Source: Mycolicibacterium arenosum
GTDB taxonomy: Bacteria > Actinomycetota > Actinomycetes > Mycobacteriales > Mycobacteriaceae
DNA length: 64,000 nt
Reading direction: 5' to 3'
NCBI RefSeq assembly: GCF_024320865.1
Contig: NZ_JANDBD010000002.1
Coordinates: 496,001-560,000, forward strand
Each line of letters begins with the position of its first letter. Position 1 is the stretch's first letter. A model generated the notes under the pieces. The model worked only from the letters and a program-made list of their open reading frames with translations, made no database searches and had not been told where the DNA came from. A program made the translations under genes and the position numbers. Of the stretch, positions 35,150-42,962 are shown piece after piece.

Positions 35150-35151
35150 AG
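34516..35151 (+). CDS. mspA: MspA-family porin, copy 1
   Basis: 211 residues with a 27-residue signal peptide ending SHA, then mature GLDNELSLVDG. Closely matches M. smegmatis MspA along its length. MspA forms an octameric outer-membrane pore for hydrophilic nutrients and ions. In mature numbering the constriction residues Asp90 and Asp91 are present, position 93 is Asn instead of Asp, Asp118 is kept, and position 139 is Ala instead of Glu. Residue 102 is Glu (Asn in copy 2 and in MspA). The location between moaB2 and mscL resembles that of a Msp paralogue in M. smegmatis. A strong terminator follows. Confidence 0.96.
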   Translation: MKAISRVLVALVAAIAALFASTGTSHAGLDNELSLVDGQDRTLTVQQWDTFLNGVFPLDRNRLTREWFHSGRAKYIVAGPGADEFEGTLELGYQIGFPWSLGVGINFSYTTPNILIDDGNITAPPFGLESVITPNLFPGVSISADLGNGPGIQEVATFSVDVSGAAGGVAVSNAHGTVTGAAGGVLLRPFARLIASTGDSVTTYGEPWNMN

Positions 35152-35171
35152 TCTTCGGACTCCAGTCGAAG

Positions 35172-35205
35172 AAGGCGTCGACGAGATTCTCGTCGGCGCC
35201 TTTTT
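35172..35205 (+). terminator. Intrinsic terminator between the two mspA copies
   Basis: 14-bp stem (AAGGCGTCGACGAG with one G-U wobble) around ATT, followed by TTTTT; the best canonical terminator in the window. It implies that copy 2 needs its own promoter or depends on read-through. Confidence 0.85.
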
Positions 35206-35219
35206 CACCGGAACAACAC

Positions 35220-35233
35220 TGAGAAACTTCTCA
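35220..35233. promoter_or_regulatory. Short palindrome upstream of mspA copy 2
   Basis: TGAGAA-AC-TTCTCA, 20 bp before the ATG of copy 2. It may be an operator, and its TTCTCAG half resembles MprA half-sites. No clear -10/-35 pair is visible in the 47 bp between the terminator and the ATG. Confidence 0.3.
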
Positions 35234-35243
35234 GCTAGAGATA

Positions 35244-35886
35244 AGGGAGAACATGAAGGCAATCAGTCGGGTGCTGGTCGCGCTGGTCGCGGCCATCGCG
35301 GCTCTGTTCGCGAGCACGGGCACCTCACACGCAGGTTTGGACAATGAGCTGAGCCTGGTCGACGGCCAGGACCGCACCCTGACGGTGCAGCAGTGGGACA
35401 CGTTCCTCAACGGCGTGTTCCCCTTGGACCGCAACCGGCTGACTCGCGAGTGGTTCCACTCGGGTCGCGCGAAGTACATCGTCGCCGGCCCCGGTGCCGA
35501 CGAGTTCGAGGGCACGCTGGAGCTGGGCTACCAGATCGGCTTCCCCTGGTCGCTGGGCGTTGGCATCAACTTCTCCTACACCACGCCGAACATCCTGATC
35601 GACGACGGCAACATCACCGCGCCGCCGTTCGGCCTGAACTCGGTCATCACCCCGAACCTCTTCCCGGGTGTGTCGATCTCGGCTGACCTGGGCAACGGCC
35701 CCGGTATCCAGGAAGTCGCGACGTTCTCCGTCGACGTGTCCGGCGCTGCCGGTGGCGTTGCGGTGTCGAACGCTCACGGCACCGTGACCGGCGCTGCCGG
35801 TGGCGTCCTGCTGCGTCCGTTCGCACGACTGATCGCCTCCACCGGCGACTCGGTCACCACGTACGGCGAGCCCTGGAACATGAACT
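35244..35886 (+). repeat. Direct repeat, copy 2 (mspA duplication unit)
   Basis: Second copy of the 643-bp unit at 34507-35149. Flanks differ on both sides (CTAGAGATA before, TGA stop instead of TAG after). Confidence 0.9.
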
Positions 35887-35888
35887 GA
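35253..35888 (+). CDS. mspA: MspA-family porin, copy 2
   Basis: 211 residues, identical to copy 1 except Asn instead of Glu at mature position 102, just after the constriction loop. Same signal peptide and same ribosome site (AGGGAGAAC). The near absence of silent differences means the pair arose very recently or is kept uniform by gene conversion. It ends with TGA, and a strong hairpin shared with convergent mscL follows. Confidence 0.96.
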   Translation: MKAISRVLVALVAAIAALFASTGTSHAGLDNELSLVDGQDRTLTVQQWDTFLNGVFPLDRNRLTREWFHSGRAKYIVAGPGADEFEGTLELGYQIGFPWSLGVGINFSYTTPNILIDDGNITAPPFGLNSVITPNLFPGVSISADLGNGPGIQEVATFSVDVSGAAGGVAVSNAHGTVTGAAGGVLLRPFARLIASTGDSVTTYGEPWNMN

Positions 35889-35914
35889 GAACTCCCTAGG
35901 TTCATCGCTGACAG

Positions 35915-35949
35915 AACAGCCCCCCGGCCAGTGCGGCCGGGGGGCTGTT
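35915..35949. terminator. Bidirectional terminator between mspA copy 2 and mscL
   Basis: 15-bp stem (AACAGCCCCCCGGCC and complement) with loop AGTGC and T/A runs on both sides, between two convergent genes. Confidence 0.85.
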
Positions 35950-35965
35950 TGGTCCGTGGTGGCGC

Positions 35966-36421
35966 TCAGTCCCTATCGGCGCTGGTGAACTTCGCGGTGT
36001 CGGGGCTCGGACCGGTGCCGGGGCCGGTGGTCTGCTTGGCCACGCCCTGCTGGTCGGCGAGCAGGTTGCGGATCTCGGTCAGGATCGACAACTCGGTGTC
36101 CTGGGCCTGTTCGACCTCACCCTTCTTGCGCAGCCTGTTGTACGGCACGACCACCAGGAAGTAGACGACGGCGGCGACGAGGACGAAGTTGATCGCCGCC
36201 GACAGCAGGACGTTCAGGTCGATGGTCTGGTTGCCGTAGATCGGAACGCGCAGGATTCCGTAGTCGGCGTCCTTGCCCGCGCCGACACCGTCGATGAGCG
36301 GTTGCACGATGCTCTCGGTGAACTTGGTAACCAGTCCGGTGAACGCGGTACCGATGACCACCGCGATCGACAGATCGACGATGTTGCCGCGGGCGAGAAA
36401 TTCCTTGAAGCCCTTCAACAT
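35966..36421 (-). CDS. mscL: Large-conductance mechanosensitive channel MscL
   Basis: 151 residues, exactly the family size. N-terminal amphipathic helix ([20 protein letters not shown]), first membrane helix with the gate GTAFTGLV, a periplasmic loop ([13 protein letters not shown]), second helix ([19 protein letters not shown]) and a cytoplasmic helix with RLRKKGEVE. It opens under membrane tension during hypo-osmotic shock. Equivalent of Rv0985c. Confidence 0.97.
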   Translation of the reverse strand: MLKGFKEFLARGNIVDLSIAVVIGTAFTGLVTKFTESIVQPLIDGVGAGKDADYGILRVPIYGNQTIDLNVLLSAAINFVLVAAVVYFLVVVPYNRLRKKGEVEQAQDTELSILTEIRNLLADQQGVAKQTTGPGTGPSPDTAKFTSADRD

Positions 36422-36579
36422 GAAGTGATTCCTTCCTGAGTTCTTTACGCGTCAGGGGACAAACGTTAGTCCGGTTGACCGCTGCGGGCGGCCTTCCGCG
36501 GTGCTAGTTTTCCCTGGTATTGCGTTGGCCTGATAGCGATCTGGGAGCGGTGACAGTGGGCAGGAGCGGAGCGACCAAC

Positions 36580-36792
36580 GTGACGAGGCGCGCGCGCAGG
36601 TGTGTCGGGATCGGTGCGGTTGTGCTGGCGGCGGTGTTGGCGCCCGTCGCTGCGGCCGAACCCGCACCTGCGCCGTCACCGGTTCCGGGGTCGACGAACG
36701 AGGAACTGGCCGACATGGTGTTGGACGCGATCGAGCACGGGTCGTCGTCGGGCGCACCCACGACGACCCCGGTGCCCGCGCCGATTCCCTAG
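36580..36792 (+). CDS. Small secreted Pro/Ala-rich protein
   Basis: 70 residues from the GTG at 36580, about 8 bases after GGAGCGGAG; GTGs at 36550 and 36556 are alternatives. The basic N-terminus (TRRARRC) and hydrophobic core (VGIGAVVLAAVLAPVAAAEP) form a signal peptide, leaving a mature peptide of about 45 residues with NEELADMVLDAIEHG flanked by Pro-rich stretches. Not recognised. Divergent from mscL and convergent with the SAF gene. Confidence 0.6.
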   Translation: MTRRARRCVGIGAVVLAAVLAPVAAAEPAPAPSPVPGSTNEELADMVLDAIEHGSSSGAPTTTPVPAPIP

Positions 36793-36821
36793 GTTCGGCG
36801 AGTGCGGCGCGGGAACGTCGC

Positions 36822-37475
36822 TCAGTGGAACGTCAGCGTGATCGCCTGCGAAAGCGAGGCGCCCGCCGCGTCGATCGCGGCCTGAACGGGCAGCGCCACC
36901 AGCACGACGCCGTCCCCGCCGGGGCCGTCGGCTGCACCCGATGCGAGCACGACGACGGCGCCGCGCGCGACCACTCGCGGTGCCGTGACGTCGTCGATCG
37001 GTTCTGAGTCGACGGCCAGCACGTCCACCACGTCGCCCGCGCGAACGATGTCCAGCAGGGCGGGGTCGGCGAGATGCAGCGGTACGACGCGGGCGTCGGG
37101 CCCTGCGGCCGCCTCGGCGAGTCGCGGCCCGAGCAGTCGCACATCGGTGAGCGCCTCGCCGCGGCGGGCCGGGCCGGCGAGCGTCTTGCCGAGAAGGTCC
37201 CCGACGTCGGTGAGTGCACCGTCGGGAGTGGTTGTCGCCGAACGTGATTCGACCGAGACGTCGTCGACTGTCAGCTCGGTACCCGGCTCGAGGTCACGCG
37301 CGGCGACAACCACGCGGTCCTCCGTAGCCGACGGGTCCGGCTTCAGCGCCGTGACGGCCGCGAGCAGGACCAGTCCCGCGGCGGCGACCCGTCGGGCGGC
37401 GACGGTGCGCGACCAGTCCGGCCGCAGGCCGTGCCAAAGCCGGCTCAGTGGCGACGGGTTGAGCGATTCCCTCAT
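36822..37475 (-). CDS. SAF domain protein (CpaB/RcpC-like)
   Basis: 217 residues. One N-terminal membrane helix (VAAAGLVLLAAVTAL) follows a basic cytoplasmic stretch. The SAF domain (VVVAARDLEPGTELTVDDV) continues with LLGKTLAGPARRGEALTDVRL and an RcpC-like part (LHLADPALLDIVRAGDVVDVLAV). SAF/CpaB proteins take part in pilus assembly in other bacteria, but no Flp genes are here. Equivalent of Rv0990c. Probably an exported envelope protein. Confidence 0.85.
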   Translation of the reverse strand: MRESLNPSPLSRLWHGLRPDWSRTVAARRVAAAGLVLLAAVTALKPDPSATEDRVVVAARDLEPGTELTVDDVSVESRSATTTPDGALTDVGDLLGKTLAGPARRGEALTDVRLLGPRLAEAAAGPDARVVPLHLADPALLDIVRAGDVVDVLAVDSEPIDDVTAPRVVARGAVVVLASGAADGPGGDGVVLVALPVQAAIDAAGASLSQAITLTFH

Positions 37476-37539
37476 GCGCGCACGCTAAGGAGCAGTGGCT
37501 CTCCGGCGCGCCTGTGGAGGGATTGCGCTGTGGATACCG

Positions 37540-37908
37540 CTAGCTGGAGGCGGCGGCGGGGGTCGATGACGAGGACGTCGATGAGGATCCCGAGCTGCCC
37601 GACGAGCTGGATCCGGCACTCGAGGAACTCGACGACGACTTGTCCGACGACGTGCTCGATGAGCTGTCCGAGGAACTGGAGCTCGACGAATCGGAGCTGG
37701 CCGACGAACTGCTGCTCGAGCTCTTCGACGAGTCGCGGCTGTCGGTGCGGTAGAAGCCGCTGCCCTTGAACACGACGCCGACCTTGCCGAAGAGTTTGCG
37801 CAGCTTTCCGTTGCACTTAGGGCACGTCGTCAGCGCGTCGTCCGTGAACGCCTGTACCTGGTCGAAGCGGTTGTCGCATTCGGTGCAGGCGTAGGAATAG
37901 GTAGGCAC
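37540..37908 (-). CDS. FmdB-type zinc-ribbon protein with poly-serine tail
   Basis: 122 residues from a GTG with GGAGG five bases upstream. The N-terminal 55 residues are the FmdB/CxxC_CxxC_SSSS zinc ribbon (PTYSYACTECDNRFDQVQ and TTCPKCNGKLRKLFG). The remaining 65 residues are almost only Ser with scattered Asp, Lys, Gly and Thr, much longer than usual in my memory. Equivalent of Rv0991c, which was described as a redox-regulated chaperone; that function is inferred here. Confidence 0.88.
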   Translation of the reverse strand: MPTYSYACTECDNRFDQVQAFTDDALTTCPKCNGKLRKLFGKVGVVFKGSGFYRTDSRDSSKSSSSSSSASSDSSSSSSSDSSSSTSSDKSSSSSSSAGSSSSGSSGSSSTSSSSTPAAASS

Positions 37909-38026
37909 GAGATCCTCCGTTTGGGGCAAACTTGTTAGCACTCTACCGGCTCAAGTGCTAGAACCGCTAGGTGATGCGGGTCATTCCCTGCACCGCCTGC
38001 TACTTCGATCGTGGCATCCGAGCAGG

Positions 38027-38632
38027 TCAGGCGCCGAGCGTGACGAGCCCGCGGCCGGGCGTCAGTGCGTGGGTCATCGCCACGTCGTGGTCCTCGGCGG
38101 GCAGCAGGTCGACGATCTCGTCGTCGCGCACGACGGCGACCAACCGCGCGTCGGGTGCGGCGAGGGCGAGTGTTCGGTCGTAGTATCCGGCGCCTCGGCC
38201 CAGCCGTGCGCCCGTCCGGTCGACGGCGAGGGCGGGCACCACGACGAGCGCTGCGCCGCTGATGGCGGCGGGCGGCAGCCACGGCTGCGCGGGCTCCCGC
38301 AGTCCGAACGGCGCGGCGACGAGGTCGGCGGGGGAGCGGTACTCCCCCCAGGACAGCGGCTGCGGGACGCCGTCGAGTTCGCGCGCGACCGGCAGCAGCA
38401 CGCGGACGCCCGCGCTGACCAGCGCATCCAGCATCTCGGGGGATCCCGGCTCGGTGCCGACGGGCACGTAGGCGCACGCCGTCGTACCGGGTGTCGCGAT
38501 GGCCGACAGGTGCTCGCGCAGCGCCAGTGACTCGGCGCGGCGTTGCTGCGGAGACAGTAGGCGGCGGGCTGCGAGGACCGCTGTGCGCAAGGCCCCTTTG
38601 TCCGGCGTCGTCCGATCCACGTCGTCAACCAT
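38027..38632 (-). CDS. 5-formyltetrahydrofolate cyclo-ligase
   Basis: 201 residues from the ATG at 38632 (a GTG at 38644 is also possible). Family motifs are the substrate region YVPVGTEPGSPEMLDAL and the C-terminal ATP-binding loop GARLGRGAGYYDRTL. It converts 5-formyl-THF to 5,10-methenyl-THF with ATP. Divergent from galU. Equivalent of Rv0992c. Confidence 0.93.
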   Translation of the reverse strand: MVDDVDRTTPDKGALRTAVLAARRLLSPQQRRAESLALREHLSAIATPGTTACAYVPVGTEPGSPEMLDALVSAGVRVLLPVARELDGVPQPLSWGEYRSPADLVAAPFGLREPAQPWLPPAAISGAALVVVPALAVDRTGARLGRGAGYYDRTLALAAPDARLVAVVRDDEIVDLLPAEDHDVAMTHALTPGRGLVTLGA

Positions 38633-38685
38633 GTCACCCGACACCGGATCCGAGCCTCAAGCCGTCTTGTTCGGCGGGTGACGTT

Positions 38686-39612
38686 ATGGTGTTGACGATG
38701 ACGACACAGGCCCTGGTACCCATTCCCCGTACCGCGGTCGTTCCGGCCGCGGGCCTGGGCACGCGGTTCCTGCCCGCCACCAAGACGGTGCCCAAGGAGT
38801 TGCTTCCCGTCGTCGACACTCCGGGTATCGAGCTGGTGGCCGAGGAGGCCGCCGCCGCCGGCGGCGAACGCCTGGTGATCATCACCTCCGAGGGCAAGGA
38901 CGGCGTCGTCGCGCACTTCGTCGAGGACCTGGTGCTGGAGGGCACGCTCGAGGCGCGCGGCAAGACGTCCATGCTGGAGAAGGTGCGTCGAGCGCCGAAC
39001 CTGATGAAGGTCGAATCGGTCGTGCAGAACGAGCCGCTCGGGCTCGGCCACGCCGTCAGCTGCGTGGAGTCGGTGCTGCTGGACGACGAGGACGCCATCG
39101 CGGTGCTGCTGCCCGACGATCTGGTGCTGCCGATCGGCGTGCTGGAGACCATGGCCAAGGTGCGCGCCAAGCGCGGCGGGTCCGTGCTGTGCGCCGTGGA
39201 GGTGCCCGGCGACGAGATCAGCGCCTACGGCGTGTTCGACGTCGAGGTCGTTCCGGATGCGGCGAACCCGAACGTGTTGAAGGTCCTCGGCATGGTCGAG
39301 AAGCCCAAGCCCGAGGACGCGCCATCGCACTTCGCGGCGGCCGGCCGGTACGTGCTGGACCGGGCGATCTTCGACGCGCTGCGTCGGGTGCAGCGCGGCG
39401 TCGGCGGCGAGATTCAGCTGACCGACGCGATCGCGCTGCTGATCGAGGAGGGCCATCCGGTCCACGTGGTCGTGCACCGCGGTTCTCGACACGACCTGGG
39501 AAATCCCGGCGGCTACCTCAAGGCTGCGGTTGACTTTGCCTTGGAACGAGACGATTACGGACCGGAGCTGAGGCGCTGGCTGGTCGAGCGACTGGGGCTG
39601 GCGCAGAGCTGA
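38686..39612 (+). CDS. galU: UTP-glucose-1-phosphate uridylyltransferase
   Basis: 308 residues from the ATG at 38686 (ATG at 38698 also possible). The nucleotide-binding loop AAGLGTRFLPATKTVPKE, the sugar region PLGLGHAV and LLPDDLVL, and DLGNPGGYLKAAVDFAL are all intact. It makes UDP-glucose for envelope glycans and trehalose. Equivalent of Rv0993; 44 bp upstream of moeA1/glp. Confidence 0.95.
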   Translation: MVLTMTTQALVPIPRTAVVPAAGLGTRFLPATKTVPKELLPVVDTPGIELVAEEAAAAGGERLVIITSEGKDGVVAHFVEDLVLEGTLEARGKTSMLEKVRRAPNLMKVESVVQNEPLGLGHAVSCVESVLLDDEDAIAVLLPDDLVLPIGVLETMAKVRAKRGGSVLCAVEVPGDEISAYGVFDVEVVPDAANPNVLKVLGMVEKPKPEDAPSHFAAAGRYVLDRAIFDALRRVQRGVGGEIQLTDAIALLIEEGHPVHVVVHRGSRHDLGNPGGYLKAAVDFALERDDYGPELRRWLVERLGLAQS

Positions 39613-39656
39613 CATCGCGCTGAGCTGCCGGTCCGCGTACTTCAGAAAGGCGCACT

Positions 39657-40934
39657 GTGCGTTCGGTTGAGGAGCAGCAGGCTCGGGTGGCCGCTGCCGC
39701 GGTGGCGCCCAGGCCCGTGAAAGTGGCGATCGCCGAGGCGCAGGGCCTGATGTGCGCCGAGGAGGTCGTCACCGAACGGCCGCTCCCCGGATTCGATCAG
39801 GCGGCCATCGACGGGTACGCCGTCCGCAGCGTCGACGTGCTCGGTGCCGAGCCGATCGGCGATACCGACGGCGACGGCGAGGGCGGCGTCACCGACATCC
39901 GGGAGATCAGCCTGCCCGTGATGGGGCTCATCGAGGCGGGCGCCAGGACGCCGAGCCGGCTGCAGCCGCGGCAGGCCGCGCGCGTACAGACCGGCGCGCC
40001 GATGCCGACGCTCGCCGACGCGGTGCTTCCGCTGCGGTGGACCGACGGCGGCGACTCGCGCGTGCGGGTGTTGCGCAGTGTGCGCTCCGGCGCGTACGTG
40101 CGCCGCACGGGTGACGACGTCCAGCCGGGTGACGTGGCGGTGCGCGCGGGCACGATCATCGGCGCGGCGCAGGTGGGCTTGCTCGCGGCGGTCGGACGCG
40201 AACGCGTTCTGGTGCATCCGCGCCCGCGGGTGACGATCCTGTCCGTCGGTGGTGAGCTCGTCGACATCTCCCGGACGCCGGGCAACGGTCAGGTGTACGA
40301 CGTGAACTCGTATGCGCTGGCGGCGGCGGCGCGCGATGCGGGCGCCGAGGTGAACCGGGTCGGGATCGTGGACACCGACCCGAAGGCCCTGCGCGACGTC
40401 GTCGAGGGCCAGGTGAATCGCGCCGAGGTGATCGTGATCGCCGGTGCGGTCGGCGGCGCCGCGGCGGAGAGCGTGCGGACGACGCTGTCGGAGCTCGGCG
40501 ACATGGAGGTCGCGCGCATCGCGATGCACCCCGGGTCGGTGCAGGGGTTCGGCCAGTTGGGCCGCGAGGGCGTGCCGACGTTCCTGTTGCCGGCGAATCC
40601 GGTCAGCGCGCTGGTGGTGTTCGAGGTGATGGTGCGGCCGCTGATCCGGATGTCACTGGGTAAGCGGCAACCGCTGCGGCGTGTCGTGCAGGCTCGGACG
40701 TTGTCGCCCGTGGAGTCGGTCGCCGGTCGCAAGGGCTACCTGCGCGGGCAGCTGATGCGCGACCAGGACACCGGCGAGTATCTGGTGCAGGCCCTCGGCG
40801 GAGCGCCGGGTGCGTCGTCGCACCTGCTGGCGACGTTGGCCGAGGCGAACTGCCTGGTGATCATTCCGAGCGAGGCCGAGCAGGTCCGCACGGGGGAGAT
40901 CGTCGACGTGGCGTTCCTGGCCCAGCGCGGCTGA
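39657..40934 (+). CDS. moeA1: Molybdopterin molybdotransferase MoeA / divisome protein Glp
   Basis: 425 residues from a GTG. Gephyrin/MoeA fold: LPGFDQAAIDGYAVRSVD, VQTGAPMPTLADAV, and the MPT-binding-like region ILSVGGELVD and YDVNSYALAAAARDAGAEV. Instead of the usual GGVSVG motif, the sequence reads GAVGGAAAE. In Corynebacteriales the copy encoded next to sepX/glpR is Glp, a gephyrin-like protein that binds FtsZ and the membrane receptor GlpR in the divisome. The neighbouring rimJ and sepX genes fit that role better than cofactor synthesis. Confidence 0.9.
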   Translation: MRSVEEQQARVAAAAVAPRPVKVAIAEAQGLMCAEEVVTERPLPGFDQAAIDGYAVRSVDVLGAEPIGDTDGDGEGGVTDIREISLPVMGLIEAGARTPSRLQPRQAARVQTGAPMPTLADAVLPLRWTDGGDSRVRVLRSVRSGAYVRRTGDDVQPGDVAVRAGTIIGAAQVGLLAAVGRERVLVHPRPRVTILSVGGELVDISRTPGNGQVYDVNSYALAAAARDAGAEVNRVGIVDTDPKALRDVVEGQVNRAEVIVIAGAVGGAAAESVRTTLSELGDMEVARIAMHPGSVQGFGQLGREGVPTFLLPANPVSALVVFEVMVRPLIRMSLGKRQPLRRVVQARTLSPVESVAGRKGYLRGQLMRDQDTGEYLVQALGGAPGASSHLLATLAEANCLVIIPSEAEQVRTGEIVDVAFLAQRG

Positions 40935-40944
40935 CGGCACGCCC

Positions 40945-41598
40945 GTGAACATCTGGCGAAACACCGCTGCGCACCCCGGCTGGCCGAGGGCGGTGGGTCC
41001 GGTGCGGGTGCGCGCCGGCCTGGTGCGGCTGCGTCCGGTGCGGTTGCGCGACGGCGCTGCGTGGAGCAGAACGCGGCTAGCCGACCGCGCTCACCTGGAA
41101 CCGTGGGAACCGGTCGCCGAAGTGAATTGGGAAGCGCGGCATGCTGTTTCGTCATGGCCGTCGATGTGTTCGGGATTGCGTGCGGAGGCGCGGCGGGGCC
41201 GGATGCTGCCCTATGCCATCGAACTCGACGGGGAGTTCTGCGGACAGCTCACCATCGGCAACGTGACGCACGGAGCGCTGCGATCGGCGTGGATCGGCTA
41301 CTGGGTGGCCAAGGAGGTCAACGGCGGCGGCATCGCGACGGCGGCGCTGGCGCTGGGGCTCGACCACGGATTCGGGCCGGTGATGCTGCACCGGATCGAG
41401 GCGACGGTGCGGCCGGAGAACGCGGCGAGTCGGAGGGTGCTCGCGAAGGTCGGTTTCCGCGAGGAGGGCCTGTTGCGCCGCTACCTGGAGGTGGACGGCG
41501 CGTGGCGCGACCATCTTCTGGTGGCGCTGACGATCGAGGAGATGTCGGGGTCGGCAACGTCGGCGCTGGTGCGGGCCGGACACGCCAGCTGGAGCTGA
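40945..41598 (+). CDS. rimJ: GNAT N-acetyltransferase, RimJ-like
   Basis: 217 residues from a GTG 10 bp after moeA1. Acetyltransferase fold of the RimJ/RimL type: LVRLRPVRLRDGAAWSR, YWVAKEVNGGGIATAALALGLDHGF (acetyl-CoA loop) and ENAASRRVLAKVGFREEGLLRRYLEV. It probably acetylates protein N-termini. Equivalent of Rv0995, between glp and sepX. Confidence 0.93.
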   Translation: MNIWRNTAAHPGWPRAVGPVRVRAGLVRLRPVRLRDGAAWSRTRLADRAHLEPWEPVAEVNWEARHAVSSWPSMCSGLRAEARRGRMLPYAIELDGEFCGQLTIGNVTHGALRSAWIGYWVAKEVNGGGIATAALALGLDHGFGPVMLHRIEATVRPENAASRRVLAKVGFREEGLLRRYLEVDGAWRDHLLVALTIEEMSGSATSALVRAGHASWS

Positions 41599-41639
41599 TT
41601 GTGTTGCAGATGTGACATTTGTGACTGATGTGCTTGATC

Positions 41640-41669
41640 GGGGCGAATTACAGGTGTGTAATTGACCCC
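41640..41669. promoter_or_regulatory. Inverted repeat upstream of sepX
   Basis: GGGGCGAATTACA and TGTAATTGACCCC around GGTG; 11 of 13 positions pair. It lies 41 bp after the rimJ stop and 62 bp before the sepX ATG. Without a T-run it fits an operator better than a terminator. Confidence 0.4.
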
Positions 41670-41731
41670 GGCGCGTCGTCCCTGGACACGCTGGTCACGG
41701 ACCTAGCCTGAAGGGGAAAGGACCCGTCCTC

Positions 41732-42802
41732 ATGCCTAGCATTCCTCAATCCCTCCTGTGGATCTCCCTCGTCGTGCTCTGGCTGTTCGTTCTGGTGCCG
41801 ATGCTGATCAGCAAGCGCGACAACGTACGTCGGACGAGCGACGTCGCACTCGCGACCCGAGTGCTCAACGGCGGTGGCCGCGGCGCCCGGCTGTTGCGGC
41901 GGCGCGGACCGGCCGCCGGCCACTACAGCGACCCGGATTGGCGACCGAGCGACGACTACGCCGACGACGAGTTCGACGGCGACGACGGCGAGACCGCACC
42001 TCGTAAGACCATCGTCCTGGCGGCCAACGAGGCGGACACCGACTCGCTGTACCTCGATGTCGACATCGTCGAGGAGGATTCGGGTGCGCTGCCCGTCGGG
42101 GCGTCGGCGACTCAGCAGGACGAACTCATGCTCGACTTCGACGCGGCGGAGGCCGACGCCGACGAACCGCGCCTCGATCAGACCCAGGCCATCCGGACGG
42201 TCGACGACGCCGACTTCGACGGCGACGAACTCGAGGACCTGGACGAGGTAGACGAGGTAGACGAGGTCGACGACCAGCAGGACGCCGACGGCACCGAGCA
42301 CGACTACGAGTACGTCGACGACTCGTCGGGTCTGGAGGCCTCGCCCGATGAGCAGGTGGCGTCGCTGTCGCGGGCCCGCAGCCAGCGTTACGAGTCGGCG
42401 ACCGCGGCGAAGGTCAGCGCGCGCAAGTACCGGTTCCGCAAGCGGATGCTGCTGGGCATGGGCGTCGCGCTCCTGGCCTCGGCGCTCATCGCCTTCTTCG
42501 TGACGACCGCGATGTGGTGGGTCAGTGGCTCGATCGGCGCGATCACCGTGCTGTATCTGGCCTATCTGCGCCGGCAGACCCGCATCGAGGCGCAACTGCG
42601 ACGCAGGCGTGCACAGCGCATGTCCCGGTCCAGGCTGGGGGTGGAGAACACCGAGGACCAGGAGTTCGATGTCGTCCCTTCACGACTCCGGCGCCCCGGT
42701 TCGGTGGTGCTGGAGATCGACGACGAGGACCCGATTTTCGAGCACCTCGAGTACGTGTCGTACGCCCGCGAGTACGACCTGCCGCAGGCAGCGGGCCAGT
42801 AG
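41732..42802 (+). CDS. sepX: Divisome membrane protein SepX/GlpR
   Basis: 356 residues. The N-terminal membrane helix (LLWISLVVLWLFVLVPMLI) followed by SKRDNVRRTSDVALATRVL is the conserved SepX/GlpR start. A long acidic region (EDLDEVDEVDEVDD and similar) separates it from two more membrane helices (LLGMGVALLASALIAFFVT and WWVSGSIGAITVLYLAYL). In Actinobacteria SepX/GlpR organises division and anchors Glp at the septum. Equivalent of Rv0996. The acidic linker is low complexity. Confidence 0.9.
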   Translation: MPSIPQSLLWISLVVLWLFVLVPMLISKRDNVRRTSDVALATRVLNGGGRGARLLRRRGPAAGHYSDPDWRPSDDYADDEFDGDDGETAPRKTIVLAANEADTDSLYLDVDIVEEDSGALPVGASATQQDELMLDFDAAEADADEPRLDQTQAIRTVDDADFDGDELEDLDEVDEVDEVDDQQDADGTEHDYEYVDDSSGLEASPDEQVASLSRARSQRYESATAAKVSARKYRFRKRMLLGMGVALLASALIAFFVTTAMWWVSGSIGAITVLYLAYLRRQTRIEAQLRRRRAQRMSRSRLGVENTEDQEFDVVPSRLRRPGSVVLEIDDEDPIFEHLEYVSYAREYDLPQAAGQ

Positions 42803-42854
42803 CGTCACGCGTTTTCGCGGAGACGAGGGCGGCTGATAGCCTGTACCGGCACTA

Positions 42855-42927
42855 GGGGCTATAGCGCAGTTGGTAGCGCGTCTCGTTCGCATCGAGAAGG
42901 TCAGGGGTTCGATTCCCCTTAGCTCCA
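42855..42927 (+). tRNA. tRNA-Ala (anticodon CGC)
   Basis: 73 bases folding into a full cloverleaf: acceptor GGGGCTA/TAGCTCC, D-stem GCGC/GCGC, anticodon stem TCTCG/CGAGA with loop TTCGCAT, and T-arm AGGGG-TTCGATT-CCCCT. The anticodon CGC reads GCG (Ala). CCA is not encoded. Confidence 0.96.
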
Positions 42928-42941
42928 CAGAGATTGATCAG

Positions 42942-42962
42942 AACGGGCCTGGAGGCCCGTTT
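42942..42962 (+). terminator. Terminator after tRNA-Ala
   Basis: 8-bp stem AACGGGCC/GGCCCGTT followed by TGTT, 15 bases after the tRNA. Confidence 0.7.

Noticed and set aside
37431..37769. Plus-strand frame opposite the poly-serine tail of the FmdB gene
   Set aside because: Its apparent repetitiveness is a mirror of the serine codons on the other strand.
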